Assembly (NCBI GenBank): GCA_032191485.1
Contig: JAVDOI010000069.1
Span: 586,001 to 650,000 of the forward strand
DNA from: Leptoclinus maculatus
Lineage: Eukaryota; Chordata; Actinopteri; Perciformes; Stichaeidae
Length of the DNA: 64,000 nt
Direction of reading: 5' to 3'
The stretch's first letter is position 1; every line of letters starts with the position of its first letter. The notes below the pieces were generated by a model, which had not been told where the DNA came from, ran no database searches, and saw nothing but the letters and a program-made list of their open reading frames with translations. Of the stretch, positions 10,714 to 22,000 are shown one piece after another. The position numbers and the translations under genes were made by a program.

Positions 10714-12103
10714 TGTTGGTTTCTTTTTCGTGAGGATGCTTGATATTTGAGGCTGACTAATTTGAATGTACATATCTGTGAATATGAATTGCACAGGGGA
10801 AAAAAAGACTTTGATATCAATCCCTTACAAATATAAACTCTATTGGGCACTGACAGATGGACACTTGATTCTGATTTTGTATGCATGGCACATTGAAGGT
10901 AAAAACAAAATAAGAAATAACTCGTACTGCTTGGGTTGAAACGTGATCCATTTCTAATAAACAATAGAAATGACTGAAATACAACCTCTGCTGTCATCTT
11001 CATCTTCTCATGTGTAGGCTCAACCGAGAATGTCTGTGCACGGACAGATAATGCATCGATCACTCGGTCGGCGTTGATTAGAGCTCACACACTCACTCCC
11101 AGCAGATACTGTTCTCAGTGATCCAACACCAACGTCAATAGTTCTTGTTCACGCTGCTTCGAGCCCTTTAACCCTTGAGGAAAACCAGTACATCTCCCCA
11201 TTTATTCAGACAAATGGCTCCTTTCTGCAATCTAAAAGTCCATTTCTGTGTTTTCTGCCCAAGCTGAACATTGGTAGGCCTTCTGTTTATTCAGTCTCAC
11301 TGGGTTTGACCTCAAATGCCCCTCAGCTCCGGCTCTGCCCCCTGTATCTCTGCCCTGCCTGTAGTCTGGAGTCTCTGGGACGGTGCTGATGATGGGACTG
11401 ACGATCACTGGGGCGGTAATGACATCAAATAGAGCAAATATTCAATAAGGCTTCAGATGATTCACTGCTCCTCTGCACCACCAAAGCCCCCACACCGGAG
11501 TGAGTCGGCTCTCCTGCTCGTCTCCCCTCTGCTTGTTTTTCACCCGGGATCCCAGTGCTCTCATTCACTCGATGTGAAAAGAAGCAGCAGCAGTGAAGTT
11601 AGAGAGGCAAACATGAAAAGGCTTTCAAGTGCCTGTGACGTCACAATACGGGGATGTCGTGGTGAAGCTGGGCGATGCTTTGTTCAGATTAGACATTAGA
11701 CTTTGGTTAGTGATGTACTGTCCATCACAAAGTCACACATTCTGAACGTGCAGTATTGAGCTGTACTAGCTGAGTGAAATGTAAAAAGAAAAGCTAATGT
11801 TCTATATATAATTATATTTAGTTATATATATATATATATATTTGTGTTAAACATTTTGTTTCAAAATGCCCTTTTTTAAAAAAAAGTCTATTTTGGCCTT
11901 TTTATTTTTCTTCTCTTATCAAATTTCGAACCAGAACGACAACGTGTATCCTCGCGACTGCTGACGGAAAGTAGTCTGTAGTTCATCCTGAAAGTCTGCT
12001 TAACAACAAGTGTATTGTTGGCTAGGTGCCAGTTTGTTTACGTTGAGCTGGACTGCGTTGAATGATGGAAGCTCAAGAGGACCGTGAGCCGGACCCCATA
12101 GAC
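10714..12103. other. Non-coding stretch with (TA)n
   Basis: No recognised gene. A TA dinucleotide tract lies at about 11823-11841, followed by AT-rich sequence. Short ORFs at 10710-11063 and 11457-11699 show no family features. Confidence 0.5.
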
Positions 12104-13370
12104 CAGACCTGGGCATTGTACGGCCCGCGGGCCACATCCGGCCCGCGGGCTGTTGCCGTCATTGGAGGTCATTGGGAAATTAGGAATAAAACATAAATAA
12201 GTGTACAACATGCACAGAACAGAGCTGCTTTTATTTTAAGGGCGACTTCTGTTGTTTTTTTTCTTCTCAATTGACGTACGTCAGTACGTTAGTGAACGTG
12301 CAGCAGCACTGCAACGTGTTGGTGAACTGAGTTTAAGATGTGTTAGCTGTTAGCCCTCAAACATGTCAGCCTGTGTTAAAAGAAAGTTTGACACAGAGGG
12401 TAGAGTTTTTAACAAAACATGGACTTTAAAGTATTTCTTTACTGAAGTCAAAGGTAAAGCCGTGTGCTTAGTTTGTGGAGAACAAGTCACAGTGTTGAAG
12501 GATTATGATTTGAATCGTCATTACGAGAAGAAACACGCGGAGAAATACGAGAACCTGACTGATGCAGAGCGGACACGGACGTCTGAGGCTTTGCTAGCTA
12601 AGCTGCTAAAGCAACAAGGCCTGTTTACCTTCACACATCCAGGGATGCAGCCGCCAACACCAGCTTTGTGATATCACACAACATCGCAAAAAACAGTAAG
12701 CCATTCTCTGATGGGGAGTTCATCAAAGAGTGTTTGGTGGACTCTGCTGCACTACTACGCCCCGAGAATAAAGACCCATTCGAGAACGTGCCGCTCTCCA
12801 GACGCACCGTAACGAGGAGGATCGAGGACATCGCGGGACATCTGGAGCTTCAGCTGCAAAAAAAAGCAGACAACTTCGAACTGTTGTCCTTGGCTCTGGA
12901 CGAGAGCTGCGATGTCCGCGACACAGCCCAGTTACTCATCTTTGTACGTGGGATAACGAAAGACTTCGTGATTACAGAGGAGCTGCAGCAATGCAGTCAA
13001 TGGAAGGGACGACGACGGGGAGCGATTTGTTCACGGAGGTAAACGCTTCCACAGGCTGGGACTGATATGGGACAAACTGGCGTGTGTCACAACCGATGGT
13101 TGTCCACATCTGACGGGAAAAATGTCTGACTTTTAAAGTGGATGCAAGATAAAGTGACTGAAATCAACCCAGAACTGAACTTGGTATTTTTGCATTGTAT
13201 TATACATCAGAATGTGTTGTGTAAGTCAGTGCTAAAACTTAAGAAGGTTTTTGATGTAACTAAAATAGTTAACGTCATCAGAGCAAGAGCCTTGAATCAC
13301 ACAGTTTGTTGCACTCTTGGAGGAGCACGAGACTGAACACAGTGACATTGACCTGCAGTCTGATGCAGTA
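12104..13370 (+). mobile_element. hAT transposon remnant (GTF2IRD2/ZBED-type)
   Basis: Begins with CAGACCTGGGCATTGTACGG and GC-palindromic GGCCCGCGGGCC, the style of hAT 'Charlie'-like termini. A transposase follows in three broken reading frames: 12363-12671 with a BED-type zinc finger (CLVCGEQV, then H-x4-H in HYEKKH); 12668-13042 (IAKNSKPFSDGEFIKECL, ALDESCDVRDTAQLL); and 13142-13336 (MQDKVTEINPELNLVFLHC, IRARALNH). This is the N-terminal half of the protein often annotated in fish as GTF2IRD2-like, a domesticated or mobile hAT transposase. Frameshifts lie near 12650 and 13005, and there is a stop at about 13135. It ends abruptly near 13370 with no RNase H-like C-terminus, dimerisation domain or right terminal repeat. 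Immobile fossil. Confidence 0.78.
12363..12671 (+). pseudogene. hAT transposase N-terminus with BED zinc finger
   Basis: 102 codons from ATG. Basic start (KRKFDTEGRVFNKTW), then KYFFTEVKGKAVCLVCGEQV containing the C-x2-C pair and, 18 residues on, the H-x4-H pair of a BED finger, the DNA-binding module of hAT transposases. The frame ends at TGA 12669-12671; the next part continues in another frame starting a few bases upstream, so a single indel separates them. Confidence 0.75.
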
Positions 13371-13664
13371 CTGCAGAGCACTGTAGTCAGTATCACTGCT
13401 GGTTTGTATTCTTCTCTGTAGTGTGAGCATCTCCTGCCCCGTTTCTAGGCGGGGAAGTCTTTCACACCTAACCCGGTGGTCACTCCGTCGGCTGTCCCAC
13501 CTGCGAGGTTATGTTATCCTCTTTGAGGTGTCGGGACAATACCTTGGGCCTTTTATCTCACCCCGTAGCTAAATCGTTAGGATTTCAGAATGAATTGTCT
13601 TTTTGAAAGTCTTTTACGGCTAATGCCCTAGGATCTCTCAATAGGATGTAACCCTGACACCCGG
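13371..13664. other. Unassigned segment between hAT remnant and LTR
   Basis: About 290 bp without a recognised feature; contains CCCCGTTTCTAGGCGGGG, a short hairpin. It abuts the outer end of the LTR at 13665. Confidence 0.4.
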
Positions 13665-13845
13665 TGTAATATTCTGTTTCTACTGACATTTAAGTGTCTA
13701 AGTAAAACAGATGATACCAGTTTGTCTCATAGGGCGCGGTGGGCGTCCATCTTTATTGTACCGTATTATTACACTCTCTGGCGCACATTGCTGACATCAT
13801 CATAACATGACGGTTACCTGAACCGGAAGTATCCAAGATACTACA
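13665..13845 (-). repeat. 3' LTR of the gypsy element
   Basis: 181 bp bounded by TGTA...TACA on the minus strand, directly after the polypurine tract (plus-strand TCCCCCTTCTTTT at 13846-13858). Contains an AATAAA polyadenylation signal about 80 bp from its end. No second LTR copy was found in the window. Confidence 0.7.
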
Positions 13846-14093
13846 TCCCCCTTCTTTTGAAACAAAATATGACTATAGCTACCAAATGAAATAGTAAACA
13901 TTATCCATTTAAACATTTTAGAAAAACTGCATATAGGCAGCTACGTATGCCAAATCTGCAAGAATACTGTTACTGAAGGAAATATGAAAACAATTTTTCA
14001 TCAACAGTTTATGTCTAAACGGCATTTCAACTATTTCAAACTTAAACACTTTATTTTCATGAACATATCCTTCAGTTATTTTCCTGTTGGGAA

Positions 14094-15236
14094 TCACAAG
14101 TCTAATATGTTTCTAGGCTTCACTATACGGCCTGATCTTGTGGTAGTACAGTTTGGTGGCTGTTTGGGACCTGTATGACCTGTATGACCTGTATGACCTG
14201 TATGACCTGTATGACCTGTATGACCTGCAGGGTCCTGCTGTACTGTTTGAGACTCAGTGTCCTCCGGCTCCACCTGGTGGTTGTTTGGTGGAAGTATCTG
14301 GCTTGCGCCACTTTCATGCATCTGCAGGAGGTGACGCCGGTTACGCCTGAGCATGTTGCGAATGTTGTAGGACCTCTGGGTACCTGCTGGCTCGACTACT
14401 GTTGCGGGTTCCCATGTCCCTGTGGGAAGCTGGAAACGGACCATAGCTCCTTCTGGTAGTGCCGGTAGTGTCCTAGCATTCCTGTCGTAGTATTGTTTTT
14501 GTCTCTGTTGGCACAGTTGCCTTTTGCTGTGAACTGTGCTGCGACAGACAAGTTCAGGTTGCAGTGGTTTTTCCGTGATTGGTAGGATTGAGCGCAGACA
14601 CCTGCTCATTAGCAGCTGCGCTGGCGACTTCAGTCCATCAACTGGTGTGTTCCTGTATTCCAGTAAACTGAGGTACGGGTCTATCCGCTGTGCATGTGCT
14701 TTGTCCATGAGGGCTTTGACAGTCTGAACAGTCTTTTCAGCCAAACCGTTACTCTGTGGGTACAGCGGGCTGCTCGTGATATGCTCAAAGTCCCATGCGT
14801 GAGCAAAACCTCTGAACTCTTGTGAACTGTAACAGGGTCCATTGTCACTGATTACTGTCTGGGGTATTCCAAATCTGGCGAACATGGATTTCAGCTTTTG
14901 GATGACAGTTGCAGATGTGAGGTTGGTGATTTTTTCTACCTCAAAATACCTGCTATAATAGTCAACGACAACTATATAGTCAGCACTGTGCCAGGTGAAC
15001 AAGTCTGTGGCTACTGTTTGCCACGGTCGTACCGGGATAGGATGCGAGAGCATCGGTTCTTTTGTATTGGAGTTGCGTTGCTCCAGGCAGATGCTGCAAG
15101 ATCCTACCAGTGCCTCTATCTGTTTGCACATTCCGGGCCAGAACAGTACGTCTCTTGCTCGCTGCTTACACTTTTCCATCCCTAAGTGTCCAGTGTGTAT
15201 GCGTGAAAGCATTTCAGCTGAGTGAGTGTGGCACAA
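14094..15236 (-). CDS. Retrotransposon integrase (Ty3/gypsy)
   Basis: 380-codon frame. The N-terminal zinc-binding module shows HTGHLG near residues 14-19 and C47-x2-C50 (SCSIC). The catalytic core has D78 (VATDLF), D131 (ISDNGPCYSS) and E167 (NGLAEKTVQTVK): the D-D-35-E arrangement of integrases that insert the cDNA into chromatin. A C-terminal basic region follows, then a tail with six TGH repeats encoded by a 9-bp minisatellite, ending in SGRIVKPRNILDL. The first ATG is not the native start: the frame is continuous with the upstream polyprotein only through a frameshift at about 15225. All catalytic residues remain. Confidence 0.85.
   Translation of the reverse strand: MCHTHSAEMLSRIHTGHLGMEKCKQRARDVLFWPGMCKQIEALVGSCSICLEQRNSNTKEPMLSHPIPVRPWQTVATDLFTWHSADYIVVVDYYSRYFEVEKITNLTSATVIQKLKSMFARFGIPQTVISDNGPCYSSQEFRGFAHAWDFEHITSSPLYPQSNGLAEKTVQTVKALMDKAHAQRIDPYLSLLEYRNTPVDGLKSPAQLLMSRCLRSILPITEKPLQPELVCRSTVHSKRQLCQQRQKQYYDRNARTLPALPEGAMVRFQLPTGTWEPATVVEPAGTQRSYNIRNMLRRNRRHLLQMHESGASQILPPNNHQVEPEDTESQTVQQDPAGHTGHTGHTGHTGHTGHTGPKQPPNCTTTRSGRIVKPRNILDL
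14166..14228 (-). repeat. 9-bp minisatellite in the integrase tail
   Basis: CTGTATGAC repeated about six times on the plus strand; on the coding strand it specifies (Gly-His-Thr)n. The period is a multiple of three, so the frame is kept. Confidence 0.9.
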
Positions 15237-15456
15237 TGATTTTTTTACCTTTGAGTAGGATCCCGTTTGTCTCTGATATCTCGTCCCGATGATTCCAATA
15301 CTCAGCGACAGCAGGCGGACACCTTTTGTTCGACTCAGGCCATCCTGCTTGGATAACTTGTCTCAACATTGAGAGTGGCTCATCTTGTGCTCTGGCGGTT
15401 TTGATTTCTGCCATTTTGCAATCACTCCGTGTGGATTTGTAAATCCATGCCTTCAC
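15214..15456 (-). pseudogene. Gypsy RNase H-integrase linker in a third frame
   Basis: 80 codons bridging the RNase H end and integrase start of the same element, offset in frame from both. It contains CPPAVAEYWNHRDEISETNG, typical of the spacer before the integrase zinc finger in K02A2.6-like gypsy polyproteins. Its two ends overlap the flanking frames, which locates the frameshifts at about 15430 and 15225. Confidence 0.7.
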
Positions 15457-16408
15457 TTAAAGAGTTGTCAAGACACTCAATCGGCTTTCTGGACAGCGTG
15501 TCTACGACCGGGATTTGTTTTCCAGGCTTGTGTGTAATGTTAATGTCGTACCTTTGTAGTTGCAGTATCATGCGTTGTAGGCGTGGCGGTGCGGCTGCCA
15601 AGGGTTTCCGCATGATTGACTCCAGCGGTTTGTGGTCTGACTCAACGATCACCTGTCGTCCGTACAGATATTGATGAAAGCGTCTGCATCCAAAGAGCAC
15701 TGCGTACAGCTCCTTTTCGATTTGAGCGTAATTTTCTTCAGTCTCATTTAGTGTCTTGGATGCGTATGCGACTGGTTTCTCTCCCTGGAGCAAGACTGCT
15801 CCTAAGCCGCATTTTGATGCATCGACTTGTAGTTTCACATCTTTGGTGTGGTCGAAGTATGTGAGCACTGGGCCGGGCTCCTGTGTTAGCAGGTCTTTCA
15901 TTTGCTGGAATGCAACGTCTTGATTTGAGTCCCACGTGAATTCACTGTTCTCTTTCAGCAGTTGTCTGAGCGGGGCAATTGTCTCTGAAAGTCTTGGTGC
16001 AAACTTGGAGAGGTAGGTGACCATGCCCAGTATGGTCTCCAGCTCTGCTTTGCTGCGTGGGGGAGCCATTTCTTTAATTGCCTTGACCTTGTTAGGGTCG
16101 GGCTTGATGCCTTCTTGTGTCAGTCTATGTCCAAAATAGCTCACCTCAGAGACGCAGATGATGCTCTTGTCTTTGTTTAGCTTTATTCCTCTCTCTCTGG
16201 TTCTCTCCAGCATGCTGCGCAGGTTGGCATCGTGCTCCTCTTTGGTGCGGCCATACACCAAAATGTCATCTACGATGGCTGCGACACCCTGAAGTCCCTC
16301 GTAGGCCTCATCAATTCTCCTCTGAAACTCATCCTGTGCAGAAATGATTCCGAAAGCGAGCCTTTTGAACCGATATCTGCCGTAGATGGTGTTGAACGTG
16401 GTCAGCAT
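15422..16408 (-). CDS. Gypsy reverse transcriptase and RNase H
   Basis: 328 codons. The palm domain carries AAIVDDILVYG (catalytic VDD at residues 46-48) followed by the thumb motif SYFGHRLTQEGIKPDP. RNase H begins near LQVDASKCGLGAVLLQ (first Asp), with EENYAQIEKELYAVLFGCRR (Glu) and ESDHKPLE (second Asp), then HKPGKQIPVVDTLSRKP. It copies the element RNA into DNA and degrades the RNA strand. The apparent start Met is internal: the same domain continues upstream past a stop codon in place of a Gly codon at about 16420. Confidence 0.88.
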   Translation of the reverse strand: MLTTFNTIYGRYRFKRLAFGIISAQDEFQRRIDEAYEGLQGVAAIVDDILVYGRTKEEHDANLRSMLERTRERGIKLNKDKSIICVSEVSYFGHRLTQEGIKPDPNKVKAIKEMAPPRSKAELETILGMVTYLSKFAPRLSETIAPLRQLLKENSEFTWDSNQDVAFQQMKDLLTQEPGPVLTYFDHTKDVKLQVDASKCGLGAVLLQGEKPVAYASKTLNETEENYAQIEKELYAVLFGCRRFHQYLYGRQVIVESDHKPLESIMRKPLAAAPPRLQRMILQLQRYDINITHKPGKQIPVVDTLSRKPIECLDNSLSEGMDLQIHTE

Positions 16409-16441
16409 GGATGATTCATGGCTGAGTTTTATCGTCCAGTA

Positions 16442-16850
16442 TCAAGATCTAGCGTCCAGTACACTGAAGTACTGTGCTCCGGCTAGTCTTGGTGTGACAT
16501 CATCTAGAGTGGGAAGTGGATAGTGGGGTCTCTGGATAGCTTTGTTTAGGGGGCGGGGATCTAAACACACCCTAAGCTTTCCTGTTTTCGGCTTTTCCAC
16601 TGCCACTAGTGCATTCACCCACTCAGTCGGCTCTGTGACCTTTTGGATTATATCCATTTCTTTCCATTTCGTCAAGCTCATCTTTGAGTTGGTTGCGCAG
16701 GGCATATGGGATACGGCGAGGTGGGCACACCACCGGTATTGCTGAGGGTTTAAGGCGACTGGTGCATTCTCCAGGGAATAGTCCAATGCCTTTAAATACG
16801 TCAGCAAACTCTTCTGTGATGCTGGTGTGTTTTTGGCTGTGCGTCAACCA
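16442..16850 (-). pseudogene. N-terminal part of the gypsy RT, frameshifted
   Basis: Two overlapping minus-strand frames (16847-16623 and 16807-16442) split one RT fingers domain: PPRRIPYALRNQLKDELDEM in one, TEWVNALVAVEKPKTGKLRV and CLDPRPLNKAI in the other. The shift lies near 16680. Similarity ends at about 16850, where the element is truncated. Confidence 0.75.
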
Positions 16851-17134
16851 TGTGCACTAGCTTGACCAAGTTTATGTGACTTGTAGTTGGCTGAAACACA
16901 CATAAACCCCACTTAAATACGGTACTTTGTGGTAATTCTGTCTTTCTCAGATTACCTTTCCTCTCCCTGGTTCCCTATTCCCTCGATTCCTTTCCCCTGG
17001 ATTCTATCACAACGTTTTATTTCTATTTCTAAAAGTATGGTCCACCATGGGGTTTTCTTTCTCCCTCATTTGCACGTCTGCCACTTAAAAAGACTTGAAG
17101 CACCAGTTTCAATGATCTGCTCACACGGTAGCCT

Positions 17135-17176
<42 letters not shown>

Positions 17177-18850
17177 CTCTCTCTTCATCCAAGGTTAGGA
17201 TCAAAAGGCCAGTTTCTACCTGTCCCTTTCCTCTCTCAAGTGTGTCTCTTTAATGTAGAAGAGCTACAGCACAAAAACACACATACTCATGCACACACAG
17301 GAGAGCAGATCACAGGTCTGACGTCCAGCCTGCTCTCTTTGTCTGATCCAGCTTCAAACAGTCACATGTTGACAGAACCAGGCTGGGTTAGAATGTTAAT
17401 CAGATACTAAAGGACGGCAACGCTGCAAAACAACTTCTTTAACAATTAAATGCAAATATGTACTTCTGTTTTGGAAAAACTTGAGAGTATTATACATCTG
17501 AAAGTGCGATTGTATACGGAAGGTTGCTTGTCATATCCATGCCTTGTTGTTCTATTAAAGAAAAAGGTAAAGATGGACGTAGTCCTCGTGATGCGATTGG
17601 TTTGTGGACTGTCGTTTTGAAGCCTTAAATTCGCCGTCGCCATCTTGGATTACGGCCGTCGCCACGTTTTTTTTCGCAACCAAGGAATGAAAGATAAACT
17701 CATGTTTACAATGTTTACTGATAATGAATCACGTGAGATGTAGAGTCATTTTATCATAGACTTCTATACAACCAGAGGAGTCGCCCCCTGGTTAAGGGGT
17801 GAATGCAAGAGAGAAGAGCAAGTTCTAAGGAAGTTCCGCATCGGCAGAACCGTTCAGACTTTAGAACGCCGCACAGACCTTTATCGGCTTAATGAATGAA
17901 CTAACCAATGAATTATCTTCAGCTTTTTGCAGCAGAGCCTTCTTTGAGACGCATTGCAAACACACTGAAACAGACAATGTGTTCAAAGTAACACGTCACA
18001 GGAAAACGTAGGCTGTGCCTCGGCCTCACATTGTGAATGTACAGTTTTAAATGTTATTAAACACTTTGGTTTGTTTTTTGTTATTGACCAATTGTGCAAA
18101 CTAGTGTCAGATGTTTTTAAAATAAAACATGATGTAATGATCATGATAGGAATATTGTTGGGGGGGTGGCTGGCTACTCCATATCCTTGTGGAAAGCCCT
18201 GCTTACTTCCTATTACCAATAAACTCATCTTCATGAGTGCCTTTTTAAAATGGAGCCCAAGCTGCTTAAGATGAAACACAGCATGTTACTGGCATGCTGG
18301 AAATGATCCAACCTTTAAAGTAGTTTTATTAGGTTTGGTTTAAGTACCAGCATTTTAAAGAGATATTCAAATTAATCCTCAAAGGACAATTCTAAGATAG
18401 AAGATAGATGCATGGAAGCAAAATGATTCTAGTAAACATATAAAAAGAATCAATAAAAACACAAAATGAGAACTAATTTGTGCGCGTGACATAAAAGAAA
18501 ACGTGTAAGGGTAATAAACACATCTCGTCTCACATCAGAGCTGTGTGTTGATTGCTTGTTTTCTCTCAGAGAATTGATGATAAAAGGTTACGAGACTGGG
18601 ACGCAATGGAAATCAAAAGACAACAGTGCTTTGGAATGATTGATTTTAGAGATGTTTCACAGACAGGGTTTTCGATAAGACATTAATTAAGGAGCACCCT
18701 GTGGAGAGTTATGACATACCTTCAATAATACACGCGTGCATTTTATGCAAATACAAAAGCAATTAGAATTGCATATTTACATCTATGTCTGTCCAAAATG
18801 TCATGTCTTAATTTTACATAAATAGACATTTGTGTAAAATTGTCAAAATT
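16851..18850. other. Non-coding, with a (CA)n microsatellite
   Basis: No supported gene. A CA tract runs from about 17137 to 17174. The remainder is AT-rich sequence without recognisable similarity. Confidence 0.5.
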
Positions 18851-19085
18851 TGCGTTTTCAACTCTTGAGTTGTGACCTTTGACCGGTCAAATCTGAACAG
18901 TTCATTGTTGACCCCGAGTGAATGTTTCTGCAAAATTTGAAGAATTTCCCTGAAGGTGTTCCTGAGATATTATATATTTATTGTATTAACTGAGGAAGAA
19001 ACCCTGCAATCATAATGTTTAACCAATAAATTTGTTTATTTGCAAATTCCCCCGCTGTGGGACTAATAAAGGATTATCTTATCTT
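18851..19085 (+). repeat. Interspersed repeat with LINE-like 3' tail
   Basis: GTGACCTTTGACC followed by GTGAATGTTTCTGCAAAATT and TTCCTGAGATAT belongs to a repeat seen very widely in teleost genomes. It is followed at about 19045-19085 by CCCCGCTGTGGGACTAATAA and a TTATC microrepeat, the usual 3' end of a fish LINE/SINE. Family assignment beyond that is not certain. Confidence 0.5.
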
Positions 19086-22000
19086 ATAATGTGTGTAAAT
19101 GTTATCAACGTCAATCAATTGTCAACGCTAGTCTAAACACATATTGGCATTGGTTCTGAAGATAACTTCTCGTGGATGAAATCTTACCCCGGTGGTTATC
19201 CTCATCACCAGGAATCTATAGGATTGTGAAGAGATACTGCAATCTGATCAGCAAGTGTGAAGCTCTCCTGAAGCTGAACCAAAGCGACGGACAAACGGAC
19301 CGATTCACAACCGTCCAGCTGACATTGCTATCTGTGTGCGTGTGCTTTCATGGGCTGCGGTAAAATGTTTCCTGATATGCTACTTCAACGTAGCCATTAA
19401 CACGCCAAACCGTCCTCATTCCTAGGGGTCAGCACAACAGAGGAGACATATGGAGGTTTGTGGAAAGGCCCCGTCTCTCTAGGTCCTCTGTGTGAGTGTC
19501 AGGATGGCCAACGCTGTCCCCCGTCTCCCAACTAATTGTCAGGGACAGCCTGGTAATTCGGCAGGTAATAGCGGAGCAGCCCTCTGCTAATGTATTCCTG
19601 CCCAGGAAATGAGGCTTTGGAACCACAATGACAAGATCACTGACAGCTAGATTAGAGCACAGACAGTGGGAGGATGGAGACACAGAGAGAGAGACAGAGA
19701 GGTATGCAAACAGAGAATGTGAGAGGAAAAGAAAAAACCATGAGAGCACAAGATGGAATGAGATAAGATGAGATAACAGAAGAGAGGCCTGGTACTAAAG
19801 TTTAGATCTAAAAGTGTGCTTCCCAAGAGAGGAAGTGTTCAGAAAACGTGAACCCAGTAAAGTTAAACTAACTGGTTTTCACGTGATTTGTAATAGATTA
19901 CAACCGTTTTAAGCTAAGATTCACTTCCTTGACATTTGGTCGGGAGATAACGCAAAAAAAAAAGTCTGAAGGGATGCCAGTCACAATAATACAGATTACT
20001 TTGATGGGAGAGGTGGAGCAGTCCATAATGTATTACTCAATGTCTTTACTCACCACTGAAAAATGTATGGACAAAAATGTTTGCTTATTAACGCCCACGC
20101 CACTTCAATTATACATTTTATTCCAATAAATAATTCTTCCTCCATCTTTAGACAGCCTTAATTCTTGATGCTTTAAATCAGCCTGATTTCTGGTGCAGGC
20201 TTATCCTACCTTTGAAAGACGTTGCTCTGCAGCTCATATTCTCTCTCCCGCTAATGAGGCACTTGTTTGGAACCGGTAGTCATTCATAAGAGGCTTTGAG
20301 CAAACATGTTTATTCCTTCTTAATCTCTGCACTGACAGTCCCCGAGAAGCTAAATGCCATTCAGAGAGTTTTACTCGAGCCTACGAAGGTGAAGGCTATT
20401 AATGCTCGTTTGACAGCATGGAGAAGTCATCTAAGAGGAACAACCCCGAGTTTAAAGAATCAACACATTGTTCTTATGTCCTCAGTGCGTTCAGACTATG
20501 TAGTTTAATGTGATATAGACATTATAGTTACATCACAACAGCAAAAGTATCTCAAATTGTACTTGAGTAGCTCCATGTTATGCTACTTTATACGTCGACT
20601 CCACACAAACAATGCATCACTGATTAGAATCCAGTAACAGGAAGTACAAATATATATTCTCAAAAGGGACATTCTGCAAAATAAGCACATTGCTTTTAGT
20701 ACTTTGAGTACATTTTGATGCTTTGAGTAAGATTTTGAACGCAGTACTTTTACTTGTAACAGAGTGCAGCACTGTTGCCGCTGTTTGCACCGTTAGCATC
20801 GTTAGCTGCTAGCCACCTGCTCAGCAGTCTCCATGTTGAGAGCTGTGTAGAGCCAACGTATGCTTTGAATTCCGTGATTAGCATCTCTACCTAAAGGATC
20901 TGAATACTTCTTACAACATCACTGTTTCCCACTAAAAGCCAAGCACACAGCGTAAAGACATCACAGAGGATGAAAAGAAACATGTCCCACATTTTATATC
21001 AGTCCTCCTTGCTTTTCATAATCCTACAAACACCTCAATAATAATAATAATAATACGGTAATGTTTCAATGATGTCAACTGGCCTTTGAAGATGACTGAA
21101 TGAGAGGGGGTCCCTCTTGACTACAGGGAGGTATTTTCCACCAACACATGAAGAAAAATAAGGGGGATTTTCTGGGGATTGCTTCGGTGATCTTTTCAGA
21201 GGGCCAACACCATTACTGCTGGGACATCATCATTACAGCAACACTACAAGGGTCGACTTGGGTGAGTCTGTCGTAACCGTGATTGGGGCCTGATTGCTTT
21301 CTTCACTGCAGCAAAAGAAAATGACAGCGAGAAGCATCTGTACATCTTACAGAGAAGGTTGAAAATAGATGCTTCCAGATGAAATCCTCCTTCCACAAAA
21401 GGTTGGTTTAGGGGAATTTCAAATCCAAACATGATCGTGCTCAGATCGACCATCATCTCCTGAGTAAACTGGATTTGTTTTGCCAATTTCACCAACTCAG
21501 AAAATAATCCTTTTCTTTTTTTTTTTAATCAAGCATTTGGAACGTGCATCTGAACCGTCCTCTCTCGGCTCATAATGTTCCCTCTCTTCACTCCTTTCCT
21601 CCACCTCTTACTTCCCCTCCTTTTCCCCGGCTTTGTCAGCTGTCTTTCCTACTCGCACCTTCTTTTTTGTGAATCACAGATGAGACGTCAACTTTGACAG
21701 AAAACCAGAGGCTGAACAAAACAGAAACAGTAAAACAACGCTCCTCTCTTTTCTCTTTCTGAATTTGAGTTCTCTTCACTGTCGTGGTTTCTGTTGCTGT
21801 CCGACTGTTGTTGTTTTCATCCCTCACTCTGTTTTGTCAGTACTCATCCGTCTCTCTTATTTCTCTCTTTTCCCTTGTTCAACAGAGATGACAGGATGTG
21901 TTGTTTGTTTCCCTGCTCATCAGATGCTTGTCTTTCTCCTCTTTCTCCTTCATGTGCTTTCCACTCGGTTTTTTTAGTTGTTTTTTTGCTCTCCCCGTTC

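Larger units (their letters stand above)
13665..16850 (-). mobile_element. Ty3/gypsy LTR retrotransposon, 5'-truncated
   Basis: Read on the minus strand: RT, RNase H, integrase, a purine-rich tract (AAAAGAAGGGGGA) and a 3' LTR at 13845-13665 starting TGTAGTATC and ending ATTACA. The RT-RNase H-integrase order is that of Ty3/gypsy (Metaviridae). Gag, protease, primer-binding site and 5' LTR are absent; similarity stops near 16850. The coding region has frame breaks near 16680, 15430 and 15225 and a stop at about 16420, so the copy is dead. Confidence 0.85.

Noticed and set aside
13437..13460. Hairpin CCCCGTTTCTAGGCGGGG as a terminator or RNA gene
   Set aside because: Isolated GC hairpin in a eukaryotic repeat-rich area; no promoter or conserved RNA structure visible.
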